Shown here piece by piece: positions 1 to 8,439 of a stretch of 64,000 nucleotides of DNA. Positions within the stretch are counted from its first letter, which is position 1. The number at the start of each line of letters is the position of its first letter. The translations under genes were made by a program, and so were the position numbers. Under the pieces are notes generated by a model. It searched no databases. It saw nothing but the letters and a program-made list of their open reading frames with translations, and was not told where the DNA came from. The stretch is from Paenibacillus phyllosphaerae. GTDB lineage: Bacteria > Bacillota > Bacilli > Paenibacillales > Paenibacillaceae. The stretch lies in NCBI RefSeq assembly GCF_014192105.1, contig NZ_JACHXK010000001.1, positions 620,001 to 684,000 of the forward strand, read 5' to 3'.

Positions 1-22
1 CCCAAAAGGGAGTGATGGTTTC

Positions 23-1255
23 ATGAGCAAAGACGTTCTTGCCCATAAGTCGCAATGGTTCAGCAGCTATCAAGAAGAGCTGCACGCCGATCCCTACCCG
101 TTCTATACGGCGCTGCTGAAGGAAGATCCGCTGTTCTACATCGAAGAGCGCGGCATGTGGGTCGCCTCGCGCTACGCCGACATTCAGCAGGTGCTCAAGA
201 GTCCGCAGTTCATCCGCGAGATCCCGCAGGAGCATCAAGGCGCGCCGTCCCCGGATGTTGCCGATGATTGGAAGCCCATCGGCGAGATGATGCACCACTG
301 GATGCTGCTCCGCGATCCGCCGGATCATACCCGCCTGCGGGGTCTCGTCAGCCACGGCTTCTCGCCGCGCGCAATGGCCCAGCTCGAACAGCAGCTGCGG
401 CACATCGCTTCCGACCTCGCCGCCGATTTGGCCGACAGCGATACGCCGGACCTAATCACCTCCTTCGCCTTCCCTTTCCCGGTCATTGTCATCGCGGAGC
501 TGCTCGGCGTACCGTCCGAAGATCGGGAGCTGTTCAAAGAATGGTCCCATCTGATCGCCAAGCTGCTCGATGTTTCGTATCAGACGCCTGCGTTTATTCA
601 ACAAGTGCGCGTCACGGTTTTGGAGATGACGGATTATTTCGAGAAGCTGGCCGAGGAACGGAGGCGCAACCCGCAGGAGGATCTGATCAGCAGCATGCTG
701 AAATCCCAGAACGAGGGCAAACCGATCTCCGATGCGGAGCTGGTCGCCACCTGTATTCTGCTGCTCGTGGCCGGCCACGAAACGACGGTGAATCTGATCG
801 GCAACGGCATCCAGTCGCTGCTGCTGCATCCCGATCAGCAAGAACTTCTCGTGCGCGAACCTTCGCTTATCCCGTCTGCCGTCGAAGAGATGCTCCGCTA
901 CGAGCCACCGGTTCAGATGACGGGCAGATTCATTGGAGCGGATGTTGAAGTTAGCGGCCGCTTGCTGCGGAAGGGCCAGCACATCACCGTTCTGCTGGCC
1001 GCGGGCAACCGGGATCCGGAGCAATTCGCCGATCCGAACCGCTTCGACATTCATCGAAGCCCGAACCGGCATCTGTCGTTCGCCGCCGGCGTCCACTTCT
1101 GCCTCGGCGCGCCGCTCGCCCGCATGGAAGGCGAGATCGCCGCATCGACGCTGCTGGCGCACTATCCGGAGATGCGGCTGGCCGCCGGCAAGCCGCAGTA
1201 CAGGCACAATATTTTGTTCCGGGGACTAGAGCGGCTACCGATTCTGACCCTGTAA
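23..1255 (+). CDS. Cytochrome P450 (CYP107-like)
   Basis: Haem-thiolate monooxygenase of 410 residues, the usual length for soluble bacterial P450s. Visible hallmarks in order: the I-helix oxygen-binding motif AGHETT near residue 250, the K-helix ExxR (EEMLR) near 288, and the haem loop FAAGVHFCLG near 352-361 with the axial Cys. There is no membrane anchor, so it should be cytosolic. The overall look matches the CYP107 type found in Bacillus and Paenibacillus; the substrate cannot be read from sequence. A GGGAG ribosome site precedes the ATG. No ferredoxin or reductase gene is adjacent, so redox partners must be encoded elsewhere. The start of the transcription unit may lie outside the window. 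Confidence 0.93.
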   Translation: MSKDVLAHKSQWFSSYQEELHADPYPFYTALLKEDPLFYIEERGMWVASRYADIQQVLKSPQFIREIPQEHQGAPSPDVADDWKPIGEMMHHWMLLRDPPDHTRLRGLVSHGFSPRAMAQLEQQLRHIASDLAADLADSDTPDLITSFAFPFPVIVIAELLGVPSEDRELFKEWSHLIAKLLDVSYQTPAFIQQVRVTVLEMTDYFEKLAEERRRNPQEDLISSMLKSQNEGKPISDAELVATCILLLVAGHETTVNLIGNGIQSLLLHPDQQELLVREPSLIPSAVEEMLRYEPPVQMTGRFIGADVEVSGRLLRKGQHITVLLAAGNRDPEQFADPNRFDIHRSPNRHLSFAAGVHFCLGAPLARMEGEIAASTLLAHYPEMRLAAGKPQYRHNILFRGLERLPILTL

Positions 1256-1495
1256 GGAGACAGACGTCCATCGCTAATCCTTCCCCTCTCGCTTCTTAGG
1301 GTTGTCTCACGCATGCCGCCGTAGACCGCGCCTACCGGTTCGTCTGGCAGCCCCGCATTATTTGGCATATTTTTGAAAATATCCGCCATGCTATGAATCT
1401 ATCGGGGAATCTATGATACAATGTTATTTCCTACTAGCCGTCCTGTAACTAAACCAACGCAGATTCGTCTAAAGAACAGGTAGGAGGAGATAACC

Positions 1496-1924
1496 TTGAA
1501 CACAGAGTATTCAACCGCTTCCGCGAGCCCGATGGTGGAACGCAAAGCAAGACGCAGGACCGGCCCGTCGCCGATTATTTTTCTCGCCGTATGGGTCATT
1601 CTGATCGCGACCGGCGTGCTCGGCGCAGTCTGGTACACGGACAAGATCAAGCAGGACATCACAGCTGATGTCGGAGCGCAGACCTCGGCGCAGATCACGG
1701 CTATGCAGCAGGATTATAACAACCGGATCACGCAGCTGGAGACGCAGTACCAAGCGGATCTGACCACGCTCCAGGGCAAGGTCGACGCCTTGAATGAGCT
1801 GCTCCAATTCTCGAAGGACAACATTAGCTCGAAGACGGACAACAGCAACCAGCTGTTCACGCAGCTGAGCGCCGTGCAGAAGCAACTCGATGAGCTGAAG
1901 AAGAATTTGGACGTGCTGAAATGA
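1496..1924 (+). CDS. Small membrane-anchored coiled-coil protein
   Basis: Unrecognised protein of 142 residues. It starts at a TTG placed 8 nt after AGGAGG. After a basic, Ser-rich cytosolic N-terminus there is one transmembrane helix (about residues 25-45), then a Gln/Leu-rich heptad pattern to the C-terminus that reads as an extracytoplasmic coiled coil. Its stop overlaps the next start as ATGA, so it is translationally coupled to the phosphodiester glycosidase and probably acts with it at the cell surface, perhaps as a scaffold. That role is inference from position only. Confidence 0.8.
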   Translation: MNTEYSTASASPMVERKARRRTGPSPIIFLAVWVILIATGVLGAVWYTDKIKQDITADVGAQTSAQITAMQQDYNNRITQLETQYQADLTTLQGKVDALNELLQFSKDNISSKTDNSNQLFTQLSAVQKQLDELKKNLDVLK

Positions 1925-2997
1925 TGATCAGCGTCAAACAAATCAACCGGTTCGGACTGCTCGTCACCGGCCCGTTCTTCGGCATCCTACTATACTTAAT
2001 GCTCACGCAAGTCCCGATTACATTGCCGAGCAGCGCCTTCCCCAAGGCAGCGGCTGGCTTAACCGCGCTCGCGCCCGAGCAGACGGGGACCTTGATCAGC
2101 GCGCTCGATACCGCCAAGCAAGCGGCGATCACGACGGCGCAGTCGATCAAGAAGACGGTCCAGCTGTATACGCAGACGAACCAGTCGATGGCCAGCATCG
2201 CGAAGACGGCTGCCGCGCAGATGACCCGCCCCGCTCTGATCTATGACAGCCGCATCACGAAGAAGATCGGCTATCCGACGCGCACGATTACGTCCGACAA
2301 CATTACCGCGCAGCTGTTCACGATCCGCGCGCAGAATTTCACCGGTTACGCCCTGAAGGTGAAGCTGAAGAGCCGGGATGCGATGAAGATGGTGCTCGGC
2401 CAGGACAAAGTCGGCGGTTCGGAGACGACGCTCTCCGCGGTTAAGCGCTACAAGGCGATTGCCGGCGTGAATGCAGGCGGATTCGCCGACAGCGGCAGCA
2501 AGCGTTATCCGCTGAGCACGACCGTCATGAACGGCAGGTATACGTCAGGCTTCGAGCCGAGCTATAAGGATCTGTTCTTCGTCGGCATCAGCGAGGATAT
2601 GAAGCTGATCGGCGGCGAGTTCAAGACCCAGGCCCAGCTGGACAAGCTGAAGCCGAAATTCGGCGCGTCGTTCGTCCCGGTACTGCTGAAGAACAAGGTG
2701 ATGCAGGCGATCCCGTCCAAGTGGCAGACGAGCCCCAAGCGGGCGCCGCGCACGGTCATCGGCAACTACAAGGATAATCAGCTGCTCTTCTTGGTCGTGG
2801 ACGGCTATAACGAGACCGGCAGCTCCGGCGCGACGCTGCAAGAGATGCAGCTGCTGCTCAGCCGGTACGGCGCGATCGACGGTTACAATCTGGACGGCGG
2901 AGGTTCCACGTCTCTCATTTTTGACGGCAAGATCATCAATCACCCTTCGGACGGCAGCTTGCGTTCGCTGCCGACGCACTTTTTATTTTTCGACTAG
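1921..2997 (+). CDS. Phosphodiester glycosidase (NAGPA-domain) exported protein
   Basis: Protein of 358 residues with an N-terminal membrane segment (about residues 10-28) and a C-terminal NAGPA-type domain (PF09992 family) from about residue 120 to the end. The GVNAGGF motif near residue 181 and NLDGGGSTSL near residue 322 are the family signatures. Family members cleave N-acetylglucosamine-phosphodiester linkages or act on exopolysaccharide and wall polymers. It overlaps the upstream coiled-coil gene by 4 nt and is followed by a hairpin terminator, so the two form a complete operon. The exact substrate is unknown. Confidence 0.85.
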   Translation: MMISVKQINRFGLLVTGPFFGILLYLMLTQVPITLPSSAFPKAAAGLTALAPEQTGTLISALDTAKQAAITTAQSIKKTVQLYTQTNQSMASIAKTAAAQMTRPALIYDSRITKKIGYPTRTITSDNITAQLFTIRAQNFTGYALKVKLKSRDAMKMVLGQDKVGGSETTLSAVKRYKAIAGVNAGGFADSGSKRYPLSTTVMNGRYTSGFEPSYKDLFFVGISEDMKLIGGEFKTQAQLDKLKPKFGASFVPVLLKNKVMQAIPSKWQTSPKRAPRTVIGNYKDNQLLFLVVDGYNETGSSGATLQEMQLLLSRYGAIDGYNLDGGGSTSLIFDGKIINHPSDGSLRSLPTHFLFFD

Positions 2998-3015
2998 TTT
3001 TGGAGAACGCGCAAG

Positions 3016-3050
3016 AAGCCAGCATGCGAGTTGATCGCTGCTGGCTTTTC
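3016..3050 (+). terminator. Rho-independent terminator of the phosphodiester glycosidase operon
   Basis: Perfect 9-bp stem AAGCCAGCA / TGCTGGCTT with a 14-nt loop followed by TTTC. It lies directly after the stop codon at 2997 and between two convergent units. Confidence 0.75.
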
Positions 3051-3070
3051 TCGTTGTCGCGAAGAGATGA

Positions 3071-3805
3071 TTACACGTCGAAACTTAATCCGCAGGAGGC
3101 GGTCTCAATCGCCCCGCCGAAGATCTGGCCCGCTTGCGCCGCAAGTCGGCTCCGGTCGCCAAAATGCGGCAAATGCGTCAGCACCAGCTTAGCTGCGCCC
3201 GCTTCCTTCGCAAGCTGCCCCACCTCCGTTGCATTCATATGCCCGTATTGCTTGGCATTGGGCATATCCGCATAGAAGGAAGTTTCCGCGATCAGCACGT
3301 CCGCGCCCGCGCAATGAGCGATGAGCGACTCGTCATAGCAGGTGTCCGCCGTGTACACCAGCTTCCGGCCTCCCGCTTGAACGATCATGCCTAGGCAGTA
3401 GGCGCCATGGAATGTCTTGAAGAACGTAATGTCCACGCCGCATACATGCAGCGTCTGTCCGTCCGAGATTCGGTGAATGTCCGAGCCTTTCATCGCCTTA
3501 TAACCGAGATCTTCATCCCTCTCGCCGGCAATAAAGATCGGGAGACTGTCGCTGCGCTGGGCCAGATCCGTATCGATCAGACACGCATATTGCAAGCACC
3601 CCAAGTCGGCGACATGGTCATAATGCCGATGCGAGATGACGGCGGCGTCGAGCATATGCAAAGGACAATAACGCTGCAGCTGGGCCAGTACGCCGCTGCC
3701 GCAATCGATCAACAGGTTGCGGCCTCCGATAGACAGCCAGTAGCCGGCTGTCGCCTCACCTGCTTTCGGATAAGCGCCCCATGGGCCTAATACGGTAACT
3801 CGCAT
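3071..3805 (-). CDS. MBL-fold metallo-hydrolase (YhfI-like)
   Basis: Metallo-beta-lactamase-fold hydrolase of about 244 residues. The zinc motif HxHxDH is visible as HRHYDH near residue 60, and later His/Asp ligands occur in YTADTCYD and LTHLPH. It resembles the ElaC/YhfI branch of uncharacterised hydrolases. The ATG at 3805 is preferred because GGGGGCG lies 8 nt upstream and the start then falls 2 nt after the pxpC stop; an in-frame ATG at 3820 would overlap pxpC. It is the last gene of the pxpABC operon. Whether it contributes to oxoproline metabolism is not known. Confidence 0.87.
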   Translation of the reverse strand: MRVTVLGPWGAYPKAGEATAGYWLSIGGRNLLIDCGSGVLAQLQRYCPLHMLDAAVISHRHYDHVADLGCLQYACLIDTDLAQRSDSLPIFIAGERDEDLGYKAMKGSDIHRISDGQTLHVCGVDITFFKTFHGAYCLGMIVQAGGRKLVYTADTCYDESLIAHCAGADVLIAETSFYADMPNAKQYGHMNATEVGQLAKEAGAAKLVLTHLPHFGDRSRLAAQAGQIFGGAIETASCGLSFDV

Positions 3806-3807
3806 AG

Positions 3808-4836
3808 CTATCGCCCCCATTCCTTCATTTTCAAACTAATGGCCATACGGAGCCTAATCCAATCCTGCTCATGATCGATCAGCAGCCGCTCCGCCTCCTC
3901 ATGCGATACGAGCTGAAAACCGAACCGGTCACCCGGCTTATATTGCGCCATGACGGGCAGATCGGCCGTCGCTACCTGCGCAATTCTCGGATATCCGCCT
4001 GTCGTCTGACGATCCGCGAGCAGAATGATCGGCTGACCGTCTTGCGGAAGCTGGATCGTCCCATTGACCACCGCTTCCGATAGCAGTTCAAGCGGCGCTT
4101 GAAGCGACAGCTCCTCGGCGCTCAGCCGGTAGCCCATTCGGTCGGATTGCGGCGCTACGGCGAATGGCTGCCGCACGAGCCTATTACGGCTTTCTTCCGT
4201 CAGATAACGATAGTGCGTTCCCGGCACAATCCGGATTACCTTACGCCGGTAATCCGCGAGCGGCGGCGCGAACCAGTCTACGGACGCAAACGGCTGCCCT
4301 GCCATTGAAGCAGCAAGGGCTAATATTTGCTCCAACCTGTATGCGGACGAACCCGGCAGCGTACAGCCTCCATTCCGGATACCGACCCGATCGCCGGCCT
4401 TCAGCGCCCTGCCTTCAACCCCGCCTATCGCCGCTCGCAGGTATGTGCTTCGGCTGCCGAGCACGACGGGCACGTCCAAGCCCCCGGCGACAGCCACATA
4501 AGAACGGCAGCCTTCCCGGCAGCCTCGGAAGGTTAGACGAGCGCCCTGCGCAACGTATACCGGCCGATACATGGGGACCGGCATTCCGTTAATGGCAGGC
4601 ATCAGATCTCCGCCCGCAATCGCTATAAGCATTCCGTGCTCGAACGACACCTCCGGCCCTTGCAGCGTGACCTCGAGCACAGCCTCTTCTTCGTTGTTCC
4701 CTGCCAAAGCGTTGGCGATACGCGGCGCGCTCGCATCCATGGCCCCGCTCACAGGAATGCCGTATTGCTGCATGCCGTACCTGCCGCGATCTTGAATCGT
4801 CGTCAGTAATCCCGGTCGATGGACATAGAGACTCAT
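3808..4836 (-). CDS. pxpC: 5-oxoprolinase subunit PxpC (biotin-dependent carboxyltransferase-like, AHS2)
   Basis: Third subunit of the bacterial ATP-dependent 5-oxoprolinase, which opens 5-oxoproline (pyroglutamate) to glutamate. The 342-residue protein has the KipA/AHS2 signature at its start (PGLLTTIQDRGRYGMQQYGIP) and the conserved LADRQTTGGYPRIA segment near residue 270. AGGAGG lies 7 nt before the ATG, and the start overlaps the pxpB stop as ATGA. With pxpA and pxpB it forms a complete set, so the call is secure at family and pathway level. Confidence 0.93.
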   Translation of the reverse strand: MSLYVHRPGLLTTIQDRGRYGMQQYGIPVSGAMDASAPRIANALAGNNEEEAVLEVTLQGPEVSFEHGMLIAIAGGDLMPAINGMPVPMYRPVYVAQGARLTFRGCREGCRSYVAVAGGLDVPVVLGSRSTYLRAAIGGVEGRALKAGDRVGIRNGGCTLPGSSAYRLEQILALAASMAGQPFASVDWFAPPLADYRRKVIRIVPGTHYRYLTEESRNRLVRQPFAVAPQSDRMGYRLSAEELSLQAPLELLSEAVVNGTIQLPQDGQPIILLADRQTTGGYPRIAQVATADLPVMAQYKPGDRFGFQLVSHEEAERLLIDHEQDWIRLRMAISLKMKEWGR

Positions 4837-5612
4837 GCGAGCACCTCCTGAGCCAACTGATCGTACTCCTCCTCAGATATGGAACGGAACTTCACGGAGT
4901 CCCCAGCTGCCAAATAACTCGGCGGCGTCCCATCCGGACGGAACAAGGCGAGCGGCGTACGCCCAATAATATGCCAGCCCCCCGGCGTCGCCAAAGAGTA
5001 AACTCCGGTCTGCGCTCCTCCGATCCCTACGCTGCCGGCCGGTATCGTTGTGCGCGGGGTCGCCCGTCTAGGCGTCGCCAACCGCGGCGGAAGCCCGCCC
5101 ATATACGGGAACCCCGGCGCAAAACCGATCATATACACCAGATAATCGCCACCTGAGTGCAGCTGCACGACCTCTTCGACCGATAATCCGTGGTAATCGG
5201 CCACGTACTGCAAATCCGGACCTTGTTCTCCGCCGTACAAGACCGGGATCTCGACGATTCGGCTTGCGGCTTGCGCGGCCGGCCCGATCGAAGCCATACG
5301 CTCCTCTAGCATCGCGCATACCGAATCGTATAGGCTGCCGCTTGGTTGTACCGCCCTGGTATGTAACTTGTGGACGCGAATCGGGTCGTAATGCACCGTC
5401 ACGCTTGTGTATGCGGGGACGCATTCGATCATGCCGGGAATCGGGTCCTGCGCCAGTTTGGCCATGATGGCATTGACCCGCTCATTCGTCCTGCGGTCGA
5501 TCATATCGCCCAATCGAATCAGGACCGCCGCATCGCCCAGCGGATGCAGCTCATACACTTCGCGGTCGGGTACGCTCGGCTCCTCGCTATGCTGATCCCG
5601 CTTCTTCGCCAT
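4833..5612 (-). CDS. pxpB: 5-oxoprolinase subunit PxpB (AHS1 / KipI-like)
   Basis: Second subunit of 5-oxoprolinase, an allophanate-hydrolase-subunit-1 fold protein. The real gene is about 259 residues and starts at the ATG at 5612, preceded by GGGGAG and placed 1 nt after the pxpA stop. A longer frame running back to 6041 exists only because it reads antisense-free through pxpA and is not credible. Conserved features: HPLGDAAVLIRLGD near the N-terminus, VTVHYDP, and the segment GFAPGFPYMGGLPPRL. Its 3' end overlaps pxpC by 4 nt. Confidence 0.93.
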   Translation of the reverse strand: MAKKRDQHSEEPSVPDREVYELHPLGDAAVLIRLGDMIDRRTNERVNAIMAKLAQDPIPGMIECVPAYTSVTVHYDPIRVHKLHTRAVQPSGSLYDSVCAMLEERMASIGPAAQAASRIVEIPVLYGGEQGPDLQYVADYHGLSVEEVVQLHSGGDYLVYMIGFAPGFPYMGGLPPRLATPRRATPRTTIPAGSVGIGGAQTGVYSLATPGGWHIIGRTPLALFRPDGTPPSYLAAGDSVKFRSISEEEYDQLAQEVLA

Positions 5613-5613
5613 G

Positions 5614-6378
5614 TCAGCTCCCCACCCTTCGCAGCGCGATGCCGGCTTGCTCCAATCGGCTGCGCAGCTCCTTAGCGGATGCCAGCGCATCAGGCGTATC
5701 GCCATGCAGACAGACCGTGTCCGCGCGCAAATGAATATCCCCGCCTTGCCGTGTACGGACGACGCCTTCCTTAATGAGTCGAATCGCTTGGCTGACGCTT
5801 GCTTCACGATCGTGAATGACCGCCCCCGGTTCTGAACGCGGCGTAAGCGTACCATCCTGCTCATAGGAGCGATCCGCGAATACTTCATGCGCCGTGCGCA
5901 GCCCAATCCGTTCCCCGGCTTGCACAAGCTCGCTTCCGGACGCTCCGTACAGAACCAACTCAGGATCGACCCGGTAGACAGCCTCCGCGATCGCTTCCGA
6001 TATAGGGCGGCTCCCTGACGCCATATTATAGAGCGCTCCATGCGGCTTCACATGCCGAAGCCTTGCGCCCTCCGCGCGCGTGAACGCCCATAGCGCCCCA
6101 ATCTGATAGACGACCATCTCGTAAGCTTCTTGCGGCGTAATGGTCATCGTTCGGCGGCCGAAACCAACTAAATCCGGCAAGCCAGGATGAGCGCCAACGC
6201 TAACTTGATGGCCTAGCGCAAGCTTAACCGTCTGCCGCATAACTGACGGATCGCCGGCGTGATAGCCGCACGCGATATTCACCGACGTGACATATGGCAT
6301 AATCTCCGCGTCCGCGCCTAGCCGATAGGCTCCGAAGCTCTCGCCCAAATCGCAATTCAAATCCACCTGTACCATCAT
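5614..6378 (-). CDS. pxpA: 5-oxoprolinase subunit PxpA (LamB/YcsF family)
   Basis: Catalytic-type subunit of 5-oxoprolinase, LamB/YcsF family. The diagnostic N-terminus [35 protein letters not shown] and [11 protein letters not shown] are all present. The start is placed at the double ATG at 6378 because GGGAGGCGAG sits just upstream; the ATG at 6396 would place the ribosome site inside the gene. It is first in the order pxpA-pxpB-pxpC-metallohydrolase on the minus strand, so the operon promoter should lie in about 6379-6500. Confidence 0.93.
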   Translation of the reverse strand: MMVQVDLNCDLGESFGAYRLGADAEIMPYVTSVNIACGYHAGDPSVMRQTVKLALGHQVSVGAHPGLPDLVGFGRRTMTITPQEAYEMVVYQIGALWAFTRAEGARLRHVKPHGALYNMASGSRPISEAIAEAVYRVDPELVLYGASGSELVQAGERIGLRTAHEVFADRSYEQDGTLTPRSEPGAVIHDREASVSQAIRLIKEGVVRTRQGGDIHLRADTVCLHGDTPDALASAKELRSRLEQAGIALRRVGS

Positions 6379-6514
6379 GCTTCGCTCGCCTCCCATGACC
6401 CCATCTCTCGTTACCCCTTACGATAGGAGATATCGCGGCGGGATACAAGGCGCAATTATATGCCGTTCGTTATTAGCAGATGAAGCGAAGCTGATTCGTC
6501 TCTCACAATGGAAC

Positions 6515-6549
6515 AAGCCACTCCATTCCGCGAGGGAATAGAACGGCTT
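6515..6549 (-). terminator. Hairpin terminator after the 95-residue gene
   Basis: Inverted repeat with AAGCC / GGCTT ends and a partly paired interior. The T-tract is weak (TTGTTCC on the minus strand). It lies between the stop at 6572 and the pxpA promoter region. Confidence 0.4.
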
Positions 6550-6571
6550 GAGCGCTTTGTTGCCGATCACA

Positions 6572-6859
6572 TTACAATTGCGCTGTCGCTACTTCGATCG
6601 TACCCGAAGCGGCGCCCGCAGCTGTCGTGAGCAGAGCAGCCACCAGCAATTTCTCCACAACGATCGATAGCGAGTTAAAAGCGGGGACAAGGTAAGAAAT
6701 CGTTGTCGCATCGACGCGATAAAGGACCAGGTTTACAGGGTTGGCCGATGTGTTGTACACGATGACGACGGCTTTGGAGCCTCCGGCCAGATCCTCGTAG
6801 TACGATTTGCCGACGTTAGCACCCAGGTTAAACGTCTGAACAGGTAACAAAAGAGCCAT
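6572..6859 (-). CDS. Small uncharacterised beta-rich protein
   Basis: Unrecognised 95-residue protein, rich in Ala, Val, Leu and Thr. Alternating hydrophobic stretches suggest a compact beta-sheet fold. It has no cysteine, signal peptide or obvious membrane helix. An excellent AAGGAGGTGGTAAT ribosome site precedes the ATG, which makes expression likely. It is a stand-alone gene with its own terminator. Its size and composition recall the 118-residue protein at 19065-19421, but I see no clear sequence identity between them. Confidence 0.72.
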   Translation of the reverse strand: MALLLPVQTFNLGANVGKSYYEDLAGGSKAVVIVYNTSANPVNLVLYRVDATTISYLVPAFNSLSIVVEKLLVAALLTTAAGAASGTIEVATAQL

Positions 6860-6947
6860 ATTACCACCTCCTTTGCACTTGATACTACAGATTATGCTCG
6901 TCTCCTAGCGACGGACAAGGTATTTGATAGAGGAGAAAAGTACATTT

Positions 6948-7085
6948 TTAATAGAGTCGCCAATGATACCTGCTGCTCCAACGGATCAACTTGCCGCCTA
7001 ATTCAGACGTTTCCATCTCTGGTACATTTATGTGAATACCATAGTCGGTCTTAGCGGCAGAATAATACTCCATACCAAGATCCAT
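6948..7085 (-). CDS. Possible 45-residue ORF or gene remnant
   Basis: Open frame starting MDLGMEYYSAAK and ending SSRYHWRLY, with GAGGGG 8 nt before the ATG. It occupies the otherwise empty stretch 6860-7218. It has no recognisable domain. It could be a real small protein or the relic of a longer gene. The remaining bases of this gap show no other convincing element before the iron-transport promoter. Confidence 0.3.
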   Translation of the reverse strand: MDLGMEYYSAAKTDYGIHINVPEMETSELGGKLIRWSSRYHWRLY

Positions 7086-7218
7086 GAAGTAGGCCCCTCT
7101 AAGGAGCGGCTATATAATTAGACGCGATGAGCGATTTCGTGTAAGCGGGCAATTTCCGATATCAGGAAGCTCTCCTGGCGAATGATTCTAGTTACACTGG
7201 AAACTTTAACAATTTATA

Positions 7219-7247
7219 TTGACATGCTGACGTTTCGATTATATAGT
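7219..7247 (+). promoter_or_regulatory. Sigma-A promoter of the iron-siderophore transporter
   Basis: A perfect -35 TTGACA (7219-7224) is separated by 17 bp from TATAGT (7242-7247). It lies 92 bp upstream of the substrate-binding lipoprotein gene and directly before a Fur box. Confidence 0.85.
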
Positions 7248-7251
7248 GATT

Positions 7252-7268
7252 TTGATAATCATTATCAA
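7252..7268 (+). promoter_or_regulatory. Fur box
   Basis: Perfect 17-bp palindrome TTGATAATCATTATCAA, matching the classical GATAATNATTATC Fur core. It sits immediately after the -10 element over the expected transcription start, an arrangement that blocks the promoter when iron is plentiful. Confidence 0.9.
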
Positions 7269-7338
7269 CGATAAGTTCTCACTTAACGATGATACTCAAG
7301 GGGTAAGTCTATAACACAAGATAAGGAAGGTATCCAAC

Positions 7339-8439
7339 ATGAATGCAAAAAGAAAGAACGCTCTAAAAATGCTGCTGCTCTCGGCAGTCGTCGCGATCCC
7401 GCTCGCAGCCTGCGGAAGCAATTCCAACAATTCGACGGCCGACTCCAACGCAGCCGCGACGAATAACGCAACGACCAATAACGCAGCCGCTAACAATAGC
7501 GCCGCTACTCAAGAAGCAACAACGCAATACCCGATCACGATTAAACACGCCTTCGGCGAGACTGTTATCGAGAGCAAGCCGGAGCGCGTTGCTACGATTC
7601 AATGGGCCAACCATGACGTAGCCCTCGCACTCGGCGTTGTCCCAGTAGGTTTCTCGGAAGGAAATTACGGAGTAACGGATGGCAGCGGCATGCTCCCATG
7701 GACAAAGGAGAAGCTCGCGGAGCTTGGCGTAGACAAGCCGAACCTGTTCAAAGATACGGACGGTCTTGATTTCGAAGCGATCTCCGATGCTGACCCGGAT
7801 GTTATCCTTGCGTCGTACTCCGGCATTACGCAAGAAGACTACGATACGCTGAGCAAAATCGCTCCTGTCGTTGCCTATAGAACGGCTCCTTGGATCACTA
7901 GCTGGCGCGAGCAAATCCTCGATAACGCAACCGGCATGGGCATGCAAGCGGAAGGCGAGCAGCTTGTTAAGGATACGGAAGCTCTCATTGAAACAGCAGC
8001 GAACAAACACCCAGAGATAAAAGGCAAGAAAGTAGCTTTCGTCAGCCTTTCGCCTTCCGATCTGTCCAAAATTTATGTCTACACGCCTGCAGATCCGCGC
8101 GGCGGGTTCCTGCTTGAACTTGGGATGGAATTCCCTTCGAGCCTCCAAGAGAAAGTTACCGATGACAAGGCCTTCTACATCGAGCTGAGCTCGGAGAATG
8201 CCGACGCTCTTAACGACGCCGACCTGTTGGTTCTTTACGGCGATGAAGCTTTCCTGAAAACTCTTCAGGCAGATCCGCTTATGGGTAAAGTTCCAGCCAT
8301 CCAGAAAGGCGCAGTTGCATTGATCGGCGACAATACGCCACTGGCAGCTTCCGGCACGCCAAGCCCGCTGTCGATTGCGTACACGATTGATGAGTACCTG
8401 GGCAAGGTCGCTGAAGCTGCCGGCAAGGCCAATGAGTAG
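7339..8439 (+). CDS. Iron-siderophore ABC transporter substrate-binding lipoprotein
   Basis: Lipoprotein of 366 residues with a signal peptide ending in the lipobox LAAC (Cys about residue 25), then a low-complexity Asn/Ala/Thr linker of about 35 residues and a type III (FecB/FhuD-like) periplasmic-binding fold. Family features include RVATIQWANHD and the segment LDFEAISDADPDVILASYSG. It binds ferric siderophore or citrate outside the membrane and delivers it to the two permeases that follow. It is the first gene of the Fur-controlled operon. The actual ligand cannot be assigned from sequence. Confidence 0.92.
   Translation: MNAKRKNALKMLLLSAVVAIPLAACGSNSNNSTADSNAAATNNATTNNAAANNSAATQEATTQYPITIKHAFGETVIESKPERVATIQWANHDVALALGVVPVGFSEGNYGVTDGSGMLPWTKEKLAELGVDKPNLFKDTDGLDFEAISDADPDVILASYSGITQEDYDTLSKIAPVVAYRTAPWITSWREQILDNATGMGMQAEGEQLVKDTEALIETAANKHPEIKGKKVAFVSLSPSDLSKIYVYTPADPRGGFLLELGMEFPSSLQEKVTDDKAFYIELSSENADALNDADLLVLYGDEAFLKTLQADPLMGKVPAIQKGAVALIGDNTPLAASGTPSPLSIAYTIDEYLGKVAEAAGKANE

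Noticed and set aside
5613-6041. N-terminal extension of PxpB by 143 residues
   Set aside because: It lies entirely inside pxpA in another frame; the true start at 5612 has a ribosome site and gives family length.
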